Of a stretch of 64,000 nucleotides of DNA, positions 23,160-48,640 are shown one piece after another. This DNA comes from Telmatactis stephensoni. Taxonomy: Eukaryota > Cnidaria > Anthozoa > Actiniaria > Isophelliidae. The stretch's first letter is position 1, and every line of letters begins with the position of its first letter. Both the position numbers and the translations under genes were made by a program. The DNA lies in NCBI GenBank assembly GCA_029948255.1, contig JALIZF010001707.1, positions 186,001 through 250,000 of the forward strand. Reading direction: 5' to 3'. Under the pieces are notes generated by a model. The model made no database searches, had not been told where the DNA came from, and was given only the letters and a program-made list of their open reading frames with translations.

Positions 23160-26100
23160 TGTAAATGACATTGTGACAGTAATATAATGACAAAAAGTTA
23201 AATATCATGTACCAAATCACTAAAATTCAAATACACAAACACTAGTATTTCCTAGAGATTATTGAGTGAATTAATTGTATCAGGGATTCCAAGGGAAAAG
23301 GTATACTATAATAACAACTAAAATAACAATAAACTTTGAATTAATCTTTGTTTAGGAAAACAAAAGCTGCAAAATTTTCCGGTCCTGGCGGCTTCCCCTT
23401 CTTTCGAGTTCGGCATTCTGTTTTCCCTCTTGAAAATTAATTTTGTCATTTTTAAATCAGTCATACAAACTCAGCTTCTTTCACAGTCTTCACAGAACAT
23501 AGTCTACTAGTATCATGAAACATTTTTGCCAGAAATTCAGTTCAGTGTTAATTTGTTAGAAAATACCGCAACAAGACTGGAACTGATTGAAGAAAGTTCA
23601 GGATGGGAACAAAATTTTGTGAAGCCTTTAATTATCGAGAGAAATGGTGAAAAACTCAACGAATTATTGTTGTAATTGTTTAGCTACGGTCGTTTCTCTT
23701 CTCACAATATTTAAATAGAAATGTTTAATAGCAAATGCCGTAAAATCATTAATTTAAGATTTGATTGAATATATTGGAAACTAATTGGACTCAAATATGA
23801 CCTTGAATCAAATTGAAGCAAAAACTCTTATTTCATATTAATGAATTGTCGAGATGTCTCAACTAACAAGCATTTCAATCGATCTACGGTAAGCTTTTTT
23901 TATTTTGAGGTAAGCTAAGTTTGCAATAATTATGAACTCAAATATCAGCAGATGTTCTGGAAACGGACTTGAGATTGCACATATATGCCGAGCTGGGCCG
24001 ACTCCTTGGCGAAAACTCTTTCAGTAGTAAACAAATCTTTATCCTATACGAGAAAAGGACTTATATTTCTGGAAAGGCCTTTGGAAGATGTCATCCATGT
24101 AGTTCATCATCAATATGCTTATATTTATTCCTTGAACTCCCAACCATCCACCCATCCAACAATCCATCCATCCACCAACCCACTCACCCACCCACTGCTC
24201 TCTGGTGTATCCTGCTTACAGGCATTTAATGAAACTTCGTCCTGGCTGAAGGCGCAACCGAAAATCATGTAAATAGCAGTAAGAGGTAATCATTACCGGA
24301 CATCGAGGTGAAACTCGTAAACTGCATGCAGTTTTGCGTACGAAGTCAGCAGTGTAGATATAGTATACTAAAGCCAAAGATAAGCAACATCAAAGTGTAT
24401 AATCTCCCACTGAGCCCGATCTTTTGAAATGGAATCGAAGTTTTTTGTTTTGTATTTGACTGATTAATTTGAGCGACAATGGTAATATGTAGTGATCTAG
24501 TGTAGAACTTGGCCCAGTTCACTCTGCATCACATTACTTGAATGTCAGAGGTGTTCAATATTTATTGATCATTGCCCATTGACTTCAAATTAACGCAAAT
24601 AATTCACAACTAAATGAGTAAGATTTCTTTAAGGGGACGCCTTTTTAAAGCCACAGACCGTCGATCACCGGCCCGGCTTAATTGTAATGAAATGCACTTT
24701 TTTCAATTTCTTCTTCTTCTTCTTCGTGTCTTAGGACAAAGGCCGTCGTTTATTCCGAGAGTTCTCATCCTATTTAAGTTGCAAATTGAGTGTCATATTT
24801 TCGTTCGTATTAATGGCAAGGGCGGATCCAAGGGGAGGGTTTAGGGGTTTTGCAACCCACACTATGAAATTAAAATGAAAAAATGATGGTCAACTAGAAT
24901 TAGACACTAGTTTTGCTTTCACTGATATCATACAACCCCCTGTTTGGGATGCGCATGCATAATCCTATAGATCCGCCCTTGAATGGATATCTACAAGTCT
25001 CTCTAAGACAGACAACAACTCCGTTAATCGGACCCTAACTTGAACAGGACTTATCGGTCCTAATTAACCTATATACTTTCTGTCTAAGCCAGACATCTTT
25101 CAATTACGATGGTTCAGTAGCAACATTACGGATGCTCACCCTGTTTACTGGGTATTTCCAGGACCTTTCCCGGGACGATTAAGAAAAAGCGGTTTCTTCG
25201 AGACTATATCTTAAATCTGCTATCGGACATTGTCGAAGAAAAGGCGTTCTCTTCACCCTTTTTCTCTTGTCGAGTTTAACTGTAATTGAAAATCCTGAAA
25301 ATAAAATAGGGACATATTCACTTGGAGGTGAACCCGACGTGTGCTTTTTCTCTTCCGATTTCACATATATGTTACAGAGAGTTCAAATGAGCATTAAAAT
25401 CACTTTAAGAGAATGACATCGAAGTTAACATCGGAAATACGCTTCTATACAGGACAACTTAACAAGGCAATACTGCTTGACAACGGACTGTGGCTACAAA
25501 TCAATGAAAAGTTTGGATTTTCTAACCGTCTAATGTGATTTCCGCCCAATTTCCCGCAAATTACTAATTTTTAAAAATGATCCAAAAGTTTTAGTCATTT
25601 TTAAACAACTAACTGACAGTTGTGGGATGAGAAAACTACAAGGTTTTCTCTGCTGATTTACCACAAGCAACGAAGCTGGCGAATATTGGCCATGCCTGGT
25701 TTTATTTCAATAGCGAGCAATTTCAATATATGTCGAGTCTAGCCCGACAAAAATGTCCTCTACGCGCTCTGTCGTAGACGTTAATTGGCACTATAAGGAC
25801 ATCTACATGACTGGTAATCATTGTAAAGAGTTTAATTAAAAAATTCCTGATTAATGGTTATACTTAATGTTGCAAAATTAATGAGCAATAAGCCAGCTTG
25901 TTTTATTACCAATACTGACACGAAAATCCTTGAAGACCAATTACCACAAACGAGGCCGCGTAACAAAATCTTTTCTCACGCTTCTCATTACCATCTTTAA
26001 CTTAATATTTACTTTCCGGCTGTCTGTGGGTCAGCAACATTTATGCGATATATACTGAAGAGCCAATAGTACGAATAAAAGTCATAACGTTACTATAGCA

Positions 26101-27306
26101 ACAACTAACCATCAGGGACTGGACAGAAAGCTAGGGCGTGACACGAGCCGTCCAAACATCGTCAATGATCTTCAGTGACCAATTACATTTTTCCTAATGT
26201 TCCGGACTGATCATTTGGTTTCCATGACAACGCAGGACGATCATATCGGCGAGGGTCACAGGTCGCCATATACGTTAAATGTACATAAAAATGAATATCC
26301 TCTCTTCATTATTTTGATTTCTTTAATTAGGGGGGTGGGGTATCAATAGCAGAATTTTAGAGTCCCAAGGCTCCGATCTCACGGTTTAATTGTTTCCCAC
26401 TCTATTTGCATGTTCGTTACCACGTAAAGCCACACCCACACGACCATGCACATGTCGCTCTACCATCAGTATTATAACAAAATTAGTAAGATATTCAGCT
26501 AGGGACTGAAACACATGTATACTACGATAGCCTTCATCAGAATGGTAAGATAATATTTGATTTGATATATTTTTAAAGGTACTTTTGGCTCGATATCCTG
26601 TTTTGCATTGGCAGTCGAAAATGATCGAGTTAAACTGTTAACATTTCAAACGAGTATCTGTTTCCGGTTGGCTTATTGTTGCATGTAAAATATATTTCAT
26701 TTCCTAAATCTGGTTGCGCACGATTTTCACGTGCGCAATGAATTAATTCTGTCTTCTGCTTACTGTCTGACTGTATCTTGTACTGTGTGCATAGCTCCAT
26801 AATAGGCCTTTTGCATCAACTGGTCATATGTACAAAATCCGCCGTACTGGATGGCAAAAAAACGCACTGCCTGGAGACATCTGAGATTAGCGACAGAGAC
26901 ATTCAAGTCCAACTCGACGGACTGGTTACAATTTCTGTTTTGGAGGCTATATCCACGTAGTATGGAGGACTTTTTTATCAAGGTGAACGGTTGCAAAATT
27001 AGGCCTAATCAGCGTAACTCCACGTATCAAACCATGGATATTAGAACGTCTTGTAATTCTGCCTACATTAATTTTAAGACTTCAATCGAACCGTTCCTTC
27101 TTGAGATATTTCAGCTAAACAGTGTACATTGTATATCTAGTAGCAACCACGATAACTTTTTTTGCACCAAAGGTGGACCTTCGCGTTAATCCTGAGAGTG
27201 AAGGAAATGAAGGGGAGGAGCCTCAGGAGGCTCACGCGCAATGATGGAAGACAGTTTAATTTTGAGTACAACAGCATACTCCACAGCCAATGTTGTAAAC
27301 TTTCGT
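23160..27306. other. No gene recognised
   Basis: A short CATC-type simple repeat lies near 24140-24200 and an inverted-repeat element at 24818-24981. Near 26806-26870 is a segment containing GCCTTTTGCATCAAC, also present near 5025. The frames at 23969-24272 and 26760-27189 show no recognisable domain. Confidence 0.4.
24818..24981. repeat. Inverted-repeat element with GGATC ends
   Basis: AAGGGCGGATC at the left pairs with GATCCGCCCTT at the right. The ends resemble the (A/C)AGRGGTGGATCCAGG ends of the elements at 45947 and 56860, though the interior differs. Confidence 0.5.
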
Positions 27307-27312
27307 TTTATT
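27307..27312 (-). promoter_or_regulatory. Candidate polyadenylation signal of the p47 gene
   Basis: AATAAA on the minus strand (TTTATT on plus), about 260 bp past the p47 stop codon. Confidence 0.4.
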
Positions 27313-27573
27313 AAGTCAATGACAAAACCTCTATGCCTTTTGGTGAAGTCTAGAGTATTATTTAAGGTCTGATCTAACTAAAACTTGTTTTATAAATATA
27401 CCGTTCTTGACGCACGACAAAATACTGTCTCTACTAACACAAGGCATTGTTACAATTTGGCAAATCACCACGGAAACGCGTCCAAATGATGGCACAACAC
27501 GTCACCTAACAACATCCAGTATCACTATGGTTACTGATCAGGCGGCGATGTTAATAGTCACTATGGTAACGCA

Positions 27574-30500
27574 TTACTTCATTCGCTGGACGATGACAGC
27601 ATTCTGTAGATTAGCTTCCTCTATTGTTTGACTTTCATTTGCTAATTCTTTATTTGGAAACGTTGTCATGAGAACGAAGGGCGTGGCTGCCATTTGAGGC
27701 CTTGAACTGTATATAGGTAACGGTTAAGGAAACAACAACAATCAAACATGCAAACAGGAAATAGCGAGCAATCTCAATTATTACGGCCACCTCCACAAAG
27801 ACCAACCCGCAATTAATCCTATCCGATCGATACACTTACATTAAAGCCTCTGTACAACATGCACCTCTCCACATCGGTCAGCATTTTTCGCCCCTATATT
27901 GAAACCATTGTTCAACGACCAACGCTCCATAACGGCCATCAATCATACCCCAGGGTGTATGTTAAGTTGTGGAAAGATTTGACTGATGTGTGGTTTGCGT
28001 GGACGTAGTAGATACAATGACAAGTGAATGGACATTTGCAACATCTCTTTACGAATACCTCAATAATACGGACACCTCTCTATAACGGGCAAGTCTCTGT
28101 GTCCCAACAGTTGAAATCTCCATGCATTTCATTACAAATTAATGAAACCTCTATAAAACGGACACCTCTCTTTACGGACACTTCAGCTATTTGGTGTCCG
28201 CTTTAGGTTTCATTGTATTTACATTATTTTATTTACTGATTTTTTGAGCCTCTCATCAAAGTAAAGTAGTAGTACAATACCTTTTCACTTCTCTGCTCTT
28301 CAATGCCTTGTCTGAACTGTATTATACACCAGTGTTATCTTGTTTCAACCTTTTCATGTTTTCTTATCATATCCCATCCTTTCTGCCCTCTCCCATCATT
28401 TCTATCATACTATTTAAAGACTGATTAACTGTTTGATTCAACAAAGGATACGCCATAATAAAAGATCTGATATCTCCTACTGTTTGGCTATGATTAAACT
28501 TTGAAACTAATCTGTTCAAAACAAAAGCAAAACACTTTTCCTTAGCAATGCCATGAAATTTAACAATGAAACTATCTTAAAAGAAGCAACTCTCATACAC
28601 TTGTCTCAACTTCTCTCCATTCTGTGTAGCTTTGATTAATACTCTTAAAATAGAGCACTGGGACATTGGGATAAATATATGAAGAGAAAAAAGAACAGTG
28701 AACATGAGGTACTAGTGCATGGTCTAGTTCTGATAACATACAGGTAATGAAAGAAAAAAGATTTACAAAGAATTCTTATGTTACCTGGTTCCATCTGCTA
28801 ATCGTATTTGAATACTAGTAGAAGGTTTGGATTGGTCATAGCTTGTGGCTGGTACATTGCTGGCAGCGCTTGAGGTTGATGCACTTTTCTTTTCGTCATT
28901 AAATTTGACTGTTGGAGTTGGACTGAAAAATTATATGAACATGTAATTCACTGAAAGCATATTCATCATGGGTTAGTAGATGCAGAAGGACAGGCCACCC
29001 ACACACACATTACTTCATGCACTATGGCCATGAACAGTAGTGTGCAATCTTTGACATCTCCAAATACAGCATTACTATAGACTGGGTAATGATGGGGCCT
29101 ATGGTTTAACATCTATCCAAGAAGATGTGAAGGTCTAAGGATTTAAAGATGTGATTAAAAGACAGGATCGATCTTCTCCTTAAGTGAGTACACAGCTGGA
29201 GCCCAAACCCTGACCTCCCACTCAAAAGACTAGTTAATGCTCAACCAACTGTACCTGGTGGCACTGGCAGTTATAGATTCTATTGGGAACTCTGTACAGT
29301 GAGTAATAAATTGAAAGGCAACAACATTTACATGTCTATAATGTCTATAATAATTTATTAAGACAAATACACAGTATGTTGTGTTTAAATGTACATGATG
29401 TACCTTCCAAGTTTTTGTCCTTTACCAGCAAAGGCAATGATTTTCTTTTTCTTGGGTGGGGTATATTCTTCATGTCTGTGATCTTCAAGGTTTACATGAA
29501 CTTCACCACCTTGTGATAAGCGATATAGTTCTCTTGGGATTTCACTATGAAACAACAGCGAGGATATTAATCATGATCAAAACTATGGGGTGGCATGGTT
29601 GGCCGAGCAGTTAGAGTGCTGGCCATTCACCACTATGGTCCAGGTTCGAGTCCTAGCTCGAGCACCTGGATCATATGTGAATTGAGTTTGTTTGATGTGT
29701 TGTTGTCTACCATGCCACGAGGGTATTTTCTCAGAGTTCTCCGGTTTTTCCTCCCCCAGCAAAAATCAACATGTGAGTCGAGTGATTATTTGCAAAATAC
29801 TTACCGCCGTTTTCGATGAAACGTGACTACCTAGACATCAACATTGTAGTCTGCACTTTGCATTACACAGCCATCAATCGTTCTTGAAGGACACTGAAAT
29901 AAACCTTTCCTAACTTCCAAAATTCAATAAAAGCATCTTTTAAATTTTTGCAATTGATAGCAATCGATGTATCTCTAGTCATAAAATGAGGATTTATTGA
30001 GAGGTAAAGAATATTGACGTACGTCTAATGCAAAGTGCAATCTACAATGTTGATGTCTACTAGGTAGTCACATTTCATCAAAAAAGGCAGTAATGTAGAG
30101 GTACATGTATAGTGTGTGTGAGAGTACACTGTGTTCCCCAATTAAATGCGCAAGCGCTAGTCAGACTTGGACACTTAATAAACAGTAATGTTATTTTATT
30201 CCAACCTATTAGATGATTAATTATTGGTCAAGAATGCACTTGTAGGCATATTAAAATTTGCCAACTGTGTGTAAACAAAAACTTGTGCAGTACTAAAAAT
30301 TTCATAAAATTTTAAGTCTGTGAAATGAAGTCCAAGAAAATGTGACGTTATACTTTATATTTTATTATGTAACTGTTGACATACCCTCTTTTTACTGATT
30401 CAATAAATTCTTTATTTTTAGGATCATCAAATGACTGGAGCTCTCCATCACCAACTGTGTATCCATTGGACCAAAACTTTAAAATGACTTCAGTCTATGA

Positions 30501-33303
30501 AGAAAGAATCATAGAATTATGTTAGTACCTCTTCACTTGAAAGAAATTTCCCCAAAATGGGGGAGTGTTCCCTTGCTCCAACCCTCTACAACTGCTTCAG
30601 GGCATTCACCAATATCTTAGCTTTCTTCATTGGCACTGTGAGGGGTGGCTTTCCTAGACATACTGTACATATGCAATGTAGTAGTTCTTGTTTAGAATGA
30701 ATCGAATAAAACATAATATTTTACACTGTGCTTATAACTGTCACATAACGTATACTGTACACATACAGGCTCAATCATTAGAAATGGTAAAATTGCACTG
30801 TGTACATAATTGTAAATCCTAGACTTACTACTGTCAGTAACTAAAAATAATGTGATAAGACCTTATGGTATTAAAGAAATGAGCACAGACTCTTGTGCAT
30901 TTCAAATTTGAGCTCAAGACTTTCATGTTTTGTATAATTTAACTATGACTACAAAAAAATGGTCCCTGAATTTTGCTTAAAAAATGAGAATTTAAGACAC
31001 CCTTCATGGTGCAAAATGACAAGATTTTGAGAGGTAGCTAGATAGTGTATTAAACTTTTTTGAAAAATCCCTCATCTTGCCAAATTTCACAACAGGGTCC
31101 CTAATTTAGTTCTTTGCAAAATGAAATTGCACCAAAAGAAAATAGAAATGAAAGAAATACAAAATGTGGACTTACATCTTGTTTAATTTCTGGTTTAGCA
31201 GTCGCTACTACAGGTTGTGATTGCCCACCTTCAGTATCACCTAACCTGTACCCAGCACCTGTAAAAGTGGGTGCAGCTCCACTACTTGGACCTGGTCTTG
31301 TTTCATCAATACCAACCTCTTCGGCACCATGCCTGGAATACAAAAAGGGTGACTAATTTAATTACCCATGTCTCCCATTAGTCCCCAAAGCAATATACAG
31401 TGTGCTTTCTCTCCCCTCCCTATCAACAAGAGTAAAACTACAGGTTGGTGCAGATTTAGGGGAGAGAGCATGAAGTAATTTCCTCAGACCACGTTGACCC
31501 TTTTCTTCTTCTCCAAAATATCCTCTGCATCCTCAGAATGGATGGTTTTTGATTTCTAATAATAATGCTGCTTAGCCTCCCTGAAGGATAATTCTTGATC
31601 TGACATTGAATTTATTGATTTATTATACCTTTTTGCTTCATCAAAAATGTCTTGTGCAATGTCATGTGGTGTGTCTTTCTTTTTGGATCTTGGTGGTCCA
31701 AGAATTTGCTGCCCACTAAAAATCACAATAAAATAAACTTAAGGCAAATCACATTGGATGAACCAGATTATGAAATTATCCATCATTTAGAAATCAACCT
31801 TCTTTCAGAGCCTCCAGCATAAAAAGCTTGCCCTTGCTCCTCATCGCTGTCACTTTCCTCATCATCATGGTGGCTATATGATGCCATAGTAGCAATTCTA
31901 CCACTAGACCTGTTCAAAATAAAGCATCATGTTACAAGGCTGGTACTTTGTTGCTCTGAAGCAGCTACTAAAAACTAAACATTAGAGAACTTATTTAGCT
32001 AATTCAGATACTTGGCAAATGGCAAATAGCCGAGAGGATCACATTTGATCTCATTTGATTAGAAAACAAGGTCTAGTTAAGGCTCCTTGCCAGTTGGGAT
32101 TCTTAATCCGTTTATGTTTCATTATGTATATACATTATTTCATTTCAGTTCATTTCAACTGCATTTGATTATATACATATTATATAGATATTTGCGGTAT
32201 ATAAATCATAAAATTTTAAATAAGTGGTACCTTGTGACATGGCTTTGGGGTGCCTAGAAAACAAACCATTCAAAATTTAATTACCAGCATTGGTTCAAAA
32301 TATATTCCTCTCTAACAAGGTGGTCTTCCCACTTGAAACACAGTGTAAAGAAAGCTGTTTTCATGTGCAGAGTATGAAAAAGTTGGTGTCATGCACCATC
32401 TTAGCATGTTTAGGTCTGATCCACTCCGAAACCCTGAGACATAGCAGAGCATGGATGAGGCAGGAGGGACTGCAGCAATATAGAAACTGTCCTGAAGATC
32501 CAGAGAATATTTTGGAAAAGCATCAAGGAGAAAAGGGACCATATTGTCTCAGGAGTGGTCAGTTAACCCACCTCATTGCTCCCCTAATGACATGTAAATC
32601 TGCACCTTCTCCATATCTTACCCATCAAATGGTGTCTGCATGCTGTAGAGAGGTGTACAGTTGTAGAACTCATTGTGGTTTCCACTGGGGGAAATTTCAC
32701 AATATACACTGCACATTGGTTAATTACTGTATACCAGCCAGGGTAACACCTTGTGTACTAAATAATTCAATTACCTGTTGCTGTGTTTGTGCTGGCTGTG
32801 TTTGTGCTGGCTGGGCTGGTGCAGCAGAGGCAGGTTCATCATGCTCATCTCCATCCTCATAAAAACTACTCAGGGCAAGCTGAAATAATCAGATTTAACC
32901 GTTTGCAAAATACTTTATCATAGGGTTTTGACAATTACTCAAATATTTTTCAAAGATGATAATATGGTACATCGTATACATGAAACGAACTATAGTTTCA
33001 AGTTGTACATCGCTGTTAAGGAAAATCAAGTGAATCGCAAGAGTACAAGTTGTCAATGAACTTTTTTTCATTTCAAACGTTCATTCATCCACAAATAAGA
33101 CTTAAGCTTAATATTCAAAATAAGATAGATCATAATTAAGTGAATTCGTACGGGGAAAAGATGTTAACCAAAGAACATGACATGAAGCTTACATGAAGCT
33201 GCCAACCAGAAGACTCTAAAAAGAACTGTGATCTTTCAGCATCAATTCCAGTAACTCCGGCGAAATCTGCTATCATCTGACTTCTTTCTACTTCGTCCGC
33301 CAT
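27574..33303 (-). CDS. NSFL1C: p47 / NSFL1 cofactor, p97(VCP) adaptor, 11 exons, 391 residues
   Basis: Exons 5' to 3' on the minus strand: 33303-33193, 32879-32775, 32253-32231, 31909-31799, 31715-31629, 31332-31176, 30494-30385, 29544-29404, 28922-28785, 28511-28452, 27706-27574. All are GT-AG with matching phases. Residues 1-45 are a UBA-like domain ([16 protein letters not shown]). An acidic linker follows ([21 protein letters not shown]). Residues 199-265 are the SEP domain ([25 protein letters not shown]). Residues 312-391 are the UBX domain ([29 protein letters not shown], ending NAVIVQRMK). Human p47 has 370 residues and the same order. It recruits the p97 ATPase to ubiquitinated or membrane substrates in Golgi and ER reassembly. 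Exon 3 is a 23-nt microexon that is required to keep frame. ATG 33303 matches the family start; an in-frame ATG lies five codons upstream. Confidence 0.96.
27830..28215. repeat. Degenerate 'CTCTATAACGGACACCT' repeat
   Basis: Short imperfect units such as CGGACACCTCTCTATAACGG, ACCTCTATAAAACGGACACC and CTCTTTACGGACAC recur within the last p47 introns. Related wording appears near 24990-25100, and in the opposite orientation in the minisatellite at 50180-50720. Confidence 0.5.
29586..29790 (+). mobile_element. tRNA-derived SINE
   Basis: It lies in a p47 intron, antisense to the gene. The head resembles a tRNA: A-box-like TGGCCGAGCAGTTAGAGTGC near 29600 and a perfect B box GGTTCGAGTCC at 29644-29654, together the internal RNA polymerase III promoter. 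The tail (CATATGTGAATTGAGTTTG, CTCCGGTTTTTCCTCCC, GCAAAAATCAACATGT) is shared with 14437-14640 and, more weakly, 35070-35180. The head does not fold as an intact tRNA. Confidence 0.75.
29801..30093. mobile_element. 293-bp MITE with about 65-bp inverted termini
   Basis: TTACCGCCGTTTTCGATGAA at the left matches the inverted right end TTACTGCCTTTTTTGATGAA. The arms continue through GTGACTACCTAG, ACATCAACATTGTAG and TGCACTTTGCATTA. It sits directly after the SINE in the same p47 intron. Confidence 0.75.
30106..30200. repeat. Dispersed repeat, copy 2
   Basis: It shares GTGTGTGAGAGTACA, CCCCAATTAA, TGCGCAAGCGCTAG and TTGGACACTTAATAAA with 13373-13466. It is inside a p47 intron. Confidence 0.6.
32300..32650. 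repeat. Decayed copy of the 'AGAGAATATTTTGGAAAAG' family
   Basis: CCAGAGAATATTTTGGAAAA, GGAGAAAAGGGACCATATTG, TCTCAGGAGTGG and nearby blocks parallel 58190-58350, 45947-46109 and 56860-57025. It lies in a p47 intron and overlaps a 190-codon plus-strand frame that runs antisense across p47 exon 2 and is not a gene. Confidence 0.4.
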
Positions 33304-34193
33304 TTTGATTCTTGTCACGTGACATTATTGCGAGAGAACCTGGGCACTAATATAGGAATTTCCTTTTTTTTGGCAGGACCGGAAGTGAGTGCTTACTGCT
33401 GCTGACCTTCCTCTTTCGAAATGTTGAAACCAGACACGATATTTATGTGAATGGATCCTTGACTATCGTCATGTCCCAGGTGTAATTTGAAAGTGGAAGT
33501 TCAAATATTTTTGACTTGATGAAAAACAATTATCTAGAAAGTGGAATATAACAAAATAATTGGAAAGCACAGCATCATCGAAAGATCCGGTAGGTTGTCA
33601 GAAATACGGAAATATCTTTGTTGAGTTGTCTGGGGAAAAACCTTTTTTCATCTCTTCCGCGTTGGGAAAACGTAACGTAATTAACCGAATTAATTCACTG
33701 TAAAATTATTATATCTATAAATGTATCTTGTTTAATTTGATGGTTTTATTTTACAGTTTTTAGCCATTTTGCTGATTTTCAGCTTATTTTTGCTTTTAGT
33801 TTGCGTTTGTTTCGGATTTCCTTAGTGATTATTACCGTGGTGGCCTGGGGCTAGCTTGACCTACCCATGATGCTTTGATCTATGTTCCGGAATCGAACTA
33901 CAAATCGACTTGAAATTTTGTGCAAGTTTAGCTTTTGCGATAGTTTTGATTTTCTTGCTTCAGAAACAGCTTAAAATAACACTAAAGTACACAAAGAACC
34001 GGCACAGACGTATTCTCTATGGTCAAGAAGAAAAATATGTGATCTTTATAGGGCGCTTTGCAAACAAATATTGGATTTGCTGCCGTGAAGTGATTTGATT
34101 ACCTAGAAGACAGCTATTTGGAGTATTTTGAACGAAGTTTTATCATTGCTCGCATTTGGGCGATTTCTTGACACGTTTGATTCTCCATTCACA
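33304..34193. promoter_or_regulatory. Shared divergent promoter region, p47 / Crk-A
   Basis: The 890 bp between the p47 start (minus) and the first Crk start (plus) must hold both promoters and 5' leaders. No clear TATA or CCAAT box was found. The 62-codon frame at 33910-34098 is unremarkable and ends before the Crk ATG. Confidence 0.5.
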
Positions 34194-46646
<12,453 letters not shown>

Positions 46647-46800
46647 AAATATAGCAACAATTGAAGGGTTACCCATGGAAACAATCATAAGTGACTTGTT
46701 TATGTGTAGCCACTGACATGTATTGATAGTTTGGCAAACAGGCTCATTGATGTCCTTCTTGACCAAGAAAATAATCTTACTGCAAAAATGCTTGTATCAT

Positions 46801-47035
46801 GACCAACAACAAATTGAAACTTTCAGTTGGATTTTGTGTTTTTCGCGATCATTTGAAGGGAGCAAAGCTTAATAAATTATGCAAATACCCTCAAGGGACC
46901 TCAAGGTGGATGGCAAACATAGGTTGAAGTCAGATTGATGCCATTTGCATAAGCTCCACCCCCTTTACATGATTGGCAGATCAGAAAAAACAAAATCCAA
47001 CTGAAAGTTTAAGTTGTCAGTCGTAATGCAAGGAT
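46801..47035. repeat. Inverted-repeat element overlapping the Crk-A 3' region
   Basis: AAACTTTCAGTTGGATTTTG pairs with CAAAATCCAACTGAAAGTTT. The left arm lies before and the right arm after the AATAAA at 46871, so the element may supply the 3' end of the Crk-A transcript. Confidence 0.6.
46871..46876 (+). promoter_or_regulatory. Candidate polyadenylation signal of Crk-A
   Basis: AATAAA 225 bp after the stop codon, inside the inverted-repeat element 46801-47035. Confidence 0.45.
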
Positions 47036-48249
47036 TCACTTAAGCCATTTTTCATAAGCATCCCTTCAGTTAAGAACACATACAGCAAATATCAACTTGA
47101 TGCATTACAGTGCATTAATCTCAATTAGAACTAGGCACTTTAGAATCACCTAAATTGTATTTTAAAAGTATTGTCAGGCAATCCTGAGCTTTGCAAATGC
47201 ATTTAAAGGAATTAAGCCAGCTCTGTACTGTAAAACGTTTGCACTCATGTGGCAATAATTTGTGTAAGTTCTCTAAGAGCCTGCTCTAGGGTCATTTTGC
47301 ACAACCAGTACACACAATTTGCTCATGGGTCATGCTCCCAAATGTTTATTATAAGCTTAATATACAATGTATATCATAGAGCCTTAAGCAGGCTGAAAAT
47401 TCTTCTCCTGAGGATTGATTTATCCATGAAATATTTGGTATGCATACAGGAAGTTTGCTCCGGTCCAGTAACATGCCCCTGGAGCATGCTCTGGCAACAA
47501 AACCACTCATGGCCCGTATTGGCCTTAATACTTGGTATAATACCTTGTGAACAATATATAAGTACTCATGAATGAAGCCACAAGGATATTCAGTGTAATA
47601 ACTGCAAGTATTTTTGTTTTTCTAACTTTGGGATTTTGATTCTGTCAGCTTGTTGTTTCAGCCATTGCAAATCATTGCATATAATTTTCCACTTTTTATC
47701 ATTCGAATGCTAATAAGAAAGTCTAACTTCAAAGTTGTTTGGCAAATTAGAAAAACTCTCCCAAGGATTAAAAAATGGTTGCCAATTTTTGCTGAAATAT
47801 CAAATTTGATGTCATGGGAAGTTGTGGAAAAATGTTGCTAACTAAGTAAAATGAAATCAGAGAAAAAGGTACTAATTAATAATTTTGTACTGAAACCCAC
47901 TATGATTCTTGATTTATGATGAAAATTTTGAATGTGCTTGAAATGAGAGACAAGGTTCAGTGCACAGGAAGCCCATACCTTGTTTGATACTTAATTCTGT
48001 CTTTGTATAAAATACAAATAGTAGACTTTATTTTTCTATTTTTGATATAAGGAAATGAGACTATAACATGAAAATTATCCATTGATCTCTGCTGGACAGT
48101 GCAGAAAAAATGATGCATTATAGTAGGATTAGCATTATATTGCAGTTTGTCATGGGTTTCTCTGTATCAAATATAGACAAAGTTGATATGGGCTCCCTGT
48201 GTCATGACTCTTCATTAATAATTATTATATGCTGAGTGCCTCTTCTGAA
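47036..48249. other. No gene recognised
   Basis: AT-rich intergenic sequence. The frames at 47249-47575 and 47650-47841 lack recognisable motifs. Confidence 0.4.
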
Positions 48250-48640
48250 ATATGAATTATTGTATAGCCTTATCAATATGCATGCTCTGATTGGCTGAAA
48301 ACTGTGCTGTATAAGAAAATGGAGCACAGTTCTGATGTCAGCAGTGCAAGCTTGACTGTGCATGCTAGTTTTTGAGAGGAAAATCAAACTTTTTACCTTG
48401 AATATTTACTTCACAATCTAGCAAATATATGATATACAGTGTAGCAAATAGAACAACTTTTCCTGTGCTTCATTCAGTAATACATCACAGGGAGGTGCCA
48501 AGCTAGAGCACTAAAGAAGTGTGGAGAGCATTGCCTTCCGTACGTGCTCTGCCTTCACTTCTTTCATGCTTTTGTCACTTCTGCATGCTGTATTACTGAA
48601 TGGAGCATGGAAAAAGCTGCAGTTCTATTTGTTAAGTAGA
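48250..48640. repeat. Diverged relative of the 35827-36833 element
   Basis: GCATGCTCTGATTGGCTGAA, GGAGCACAGTTCTGATGTCA, CACTTCTTTCATGCTTTTGT and TGTATTACTGAATGGAGCA match the intron-3 element of Crk-A in order. Confidence 0.6.

Noticed and set aside
29586..29665. Intact tRNA gene
   Set aside because: A and B boxes are present, but the acceptor and anticodon arms do not pair and a SINE tail follows, with related copies elsewhere.
32290..32862. 190-codon plus-strand frame
   Set aside because: It runs through a decayed repeat and antisense across p47 exon 2, whose coding sense is firmly on the minus strand.
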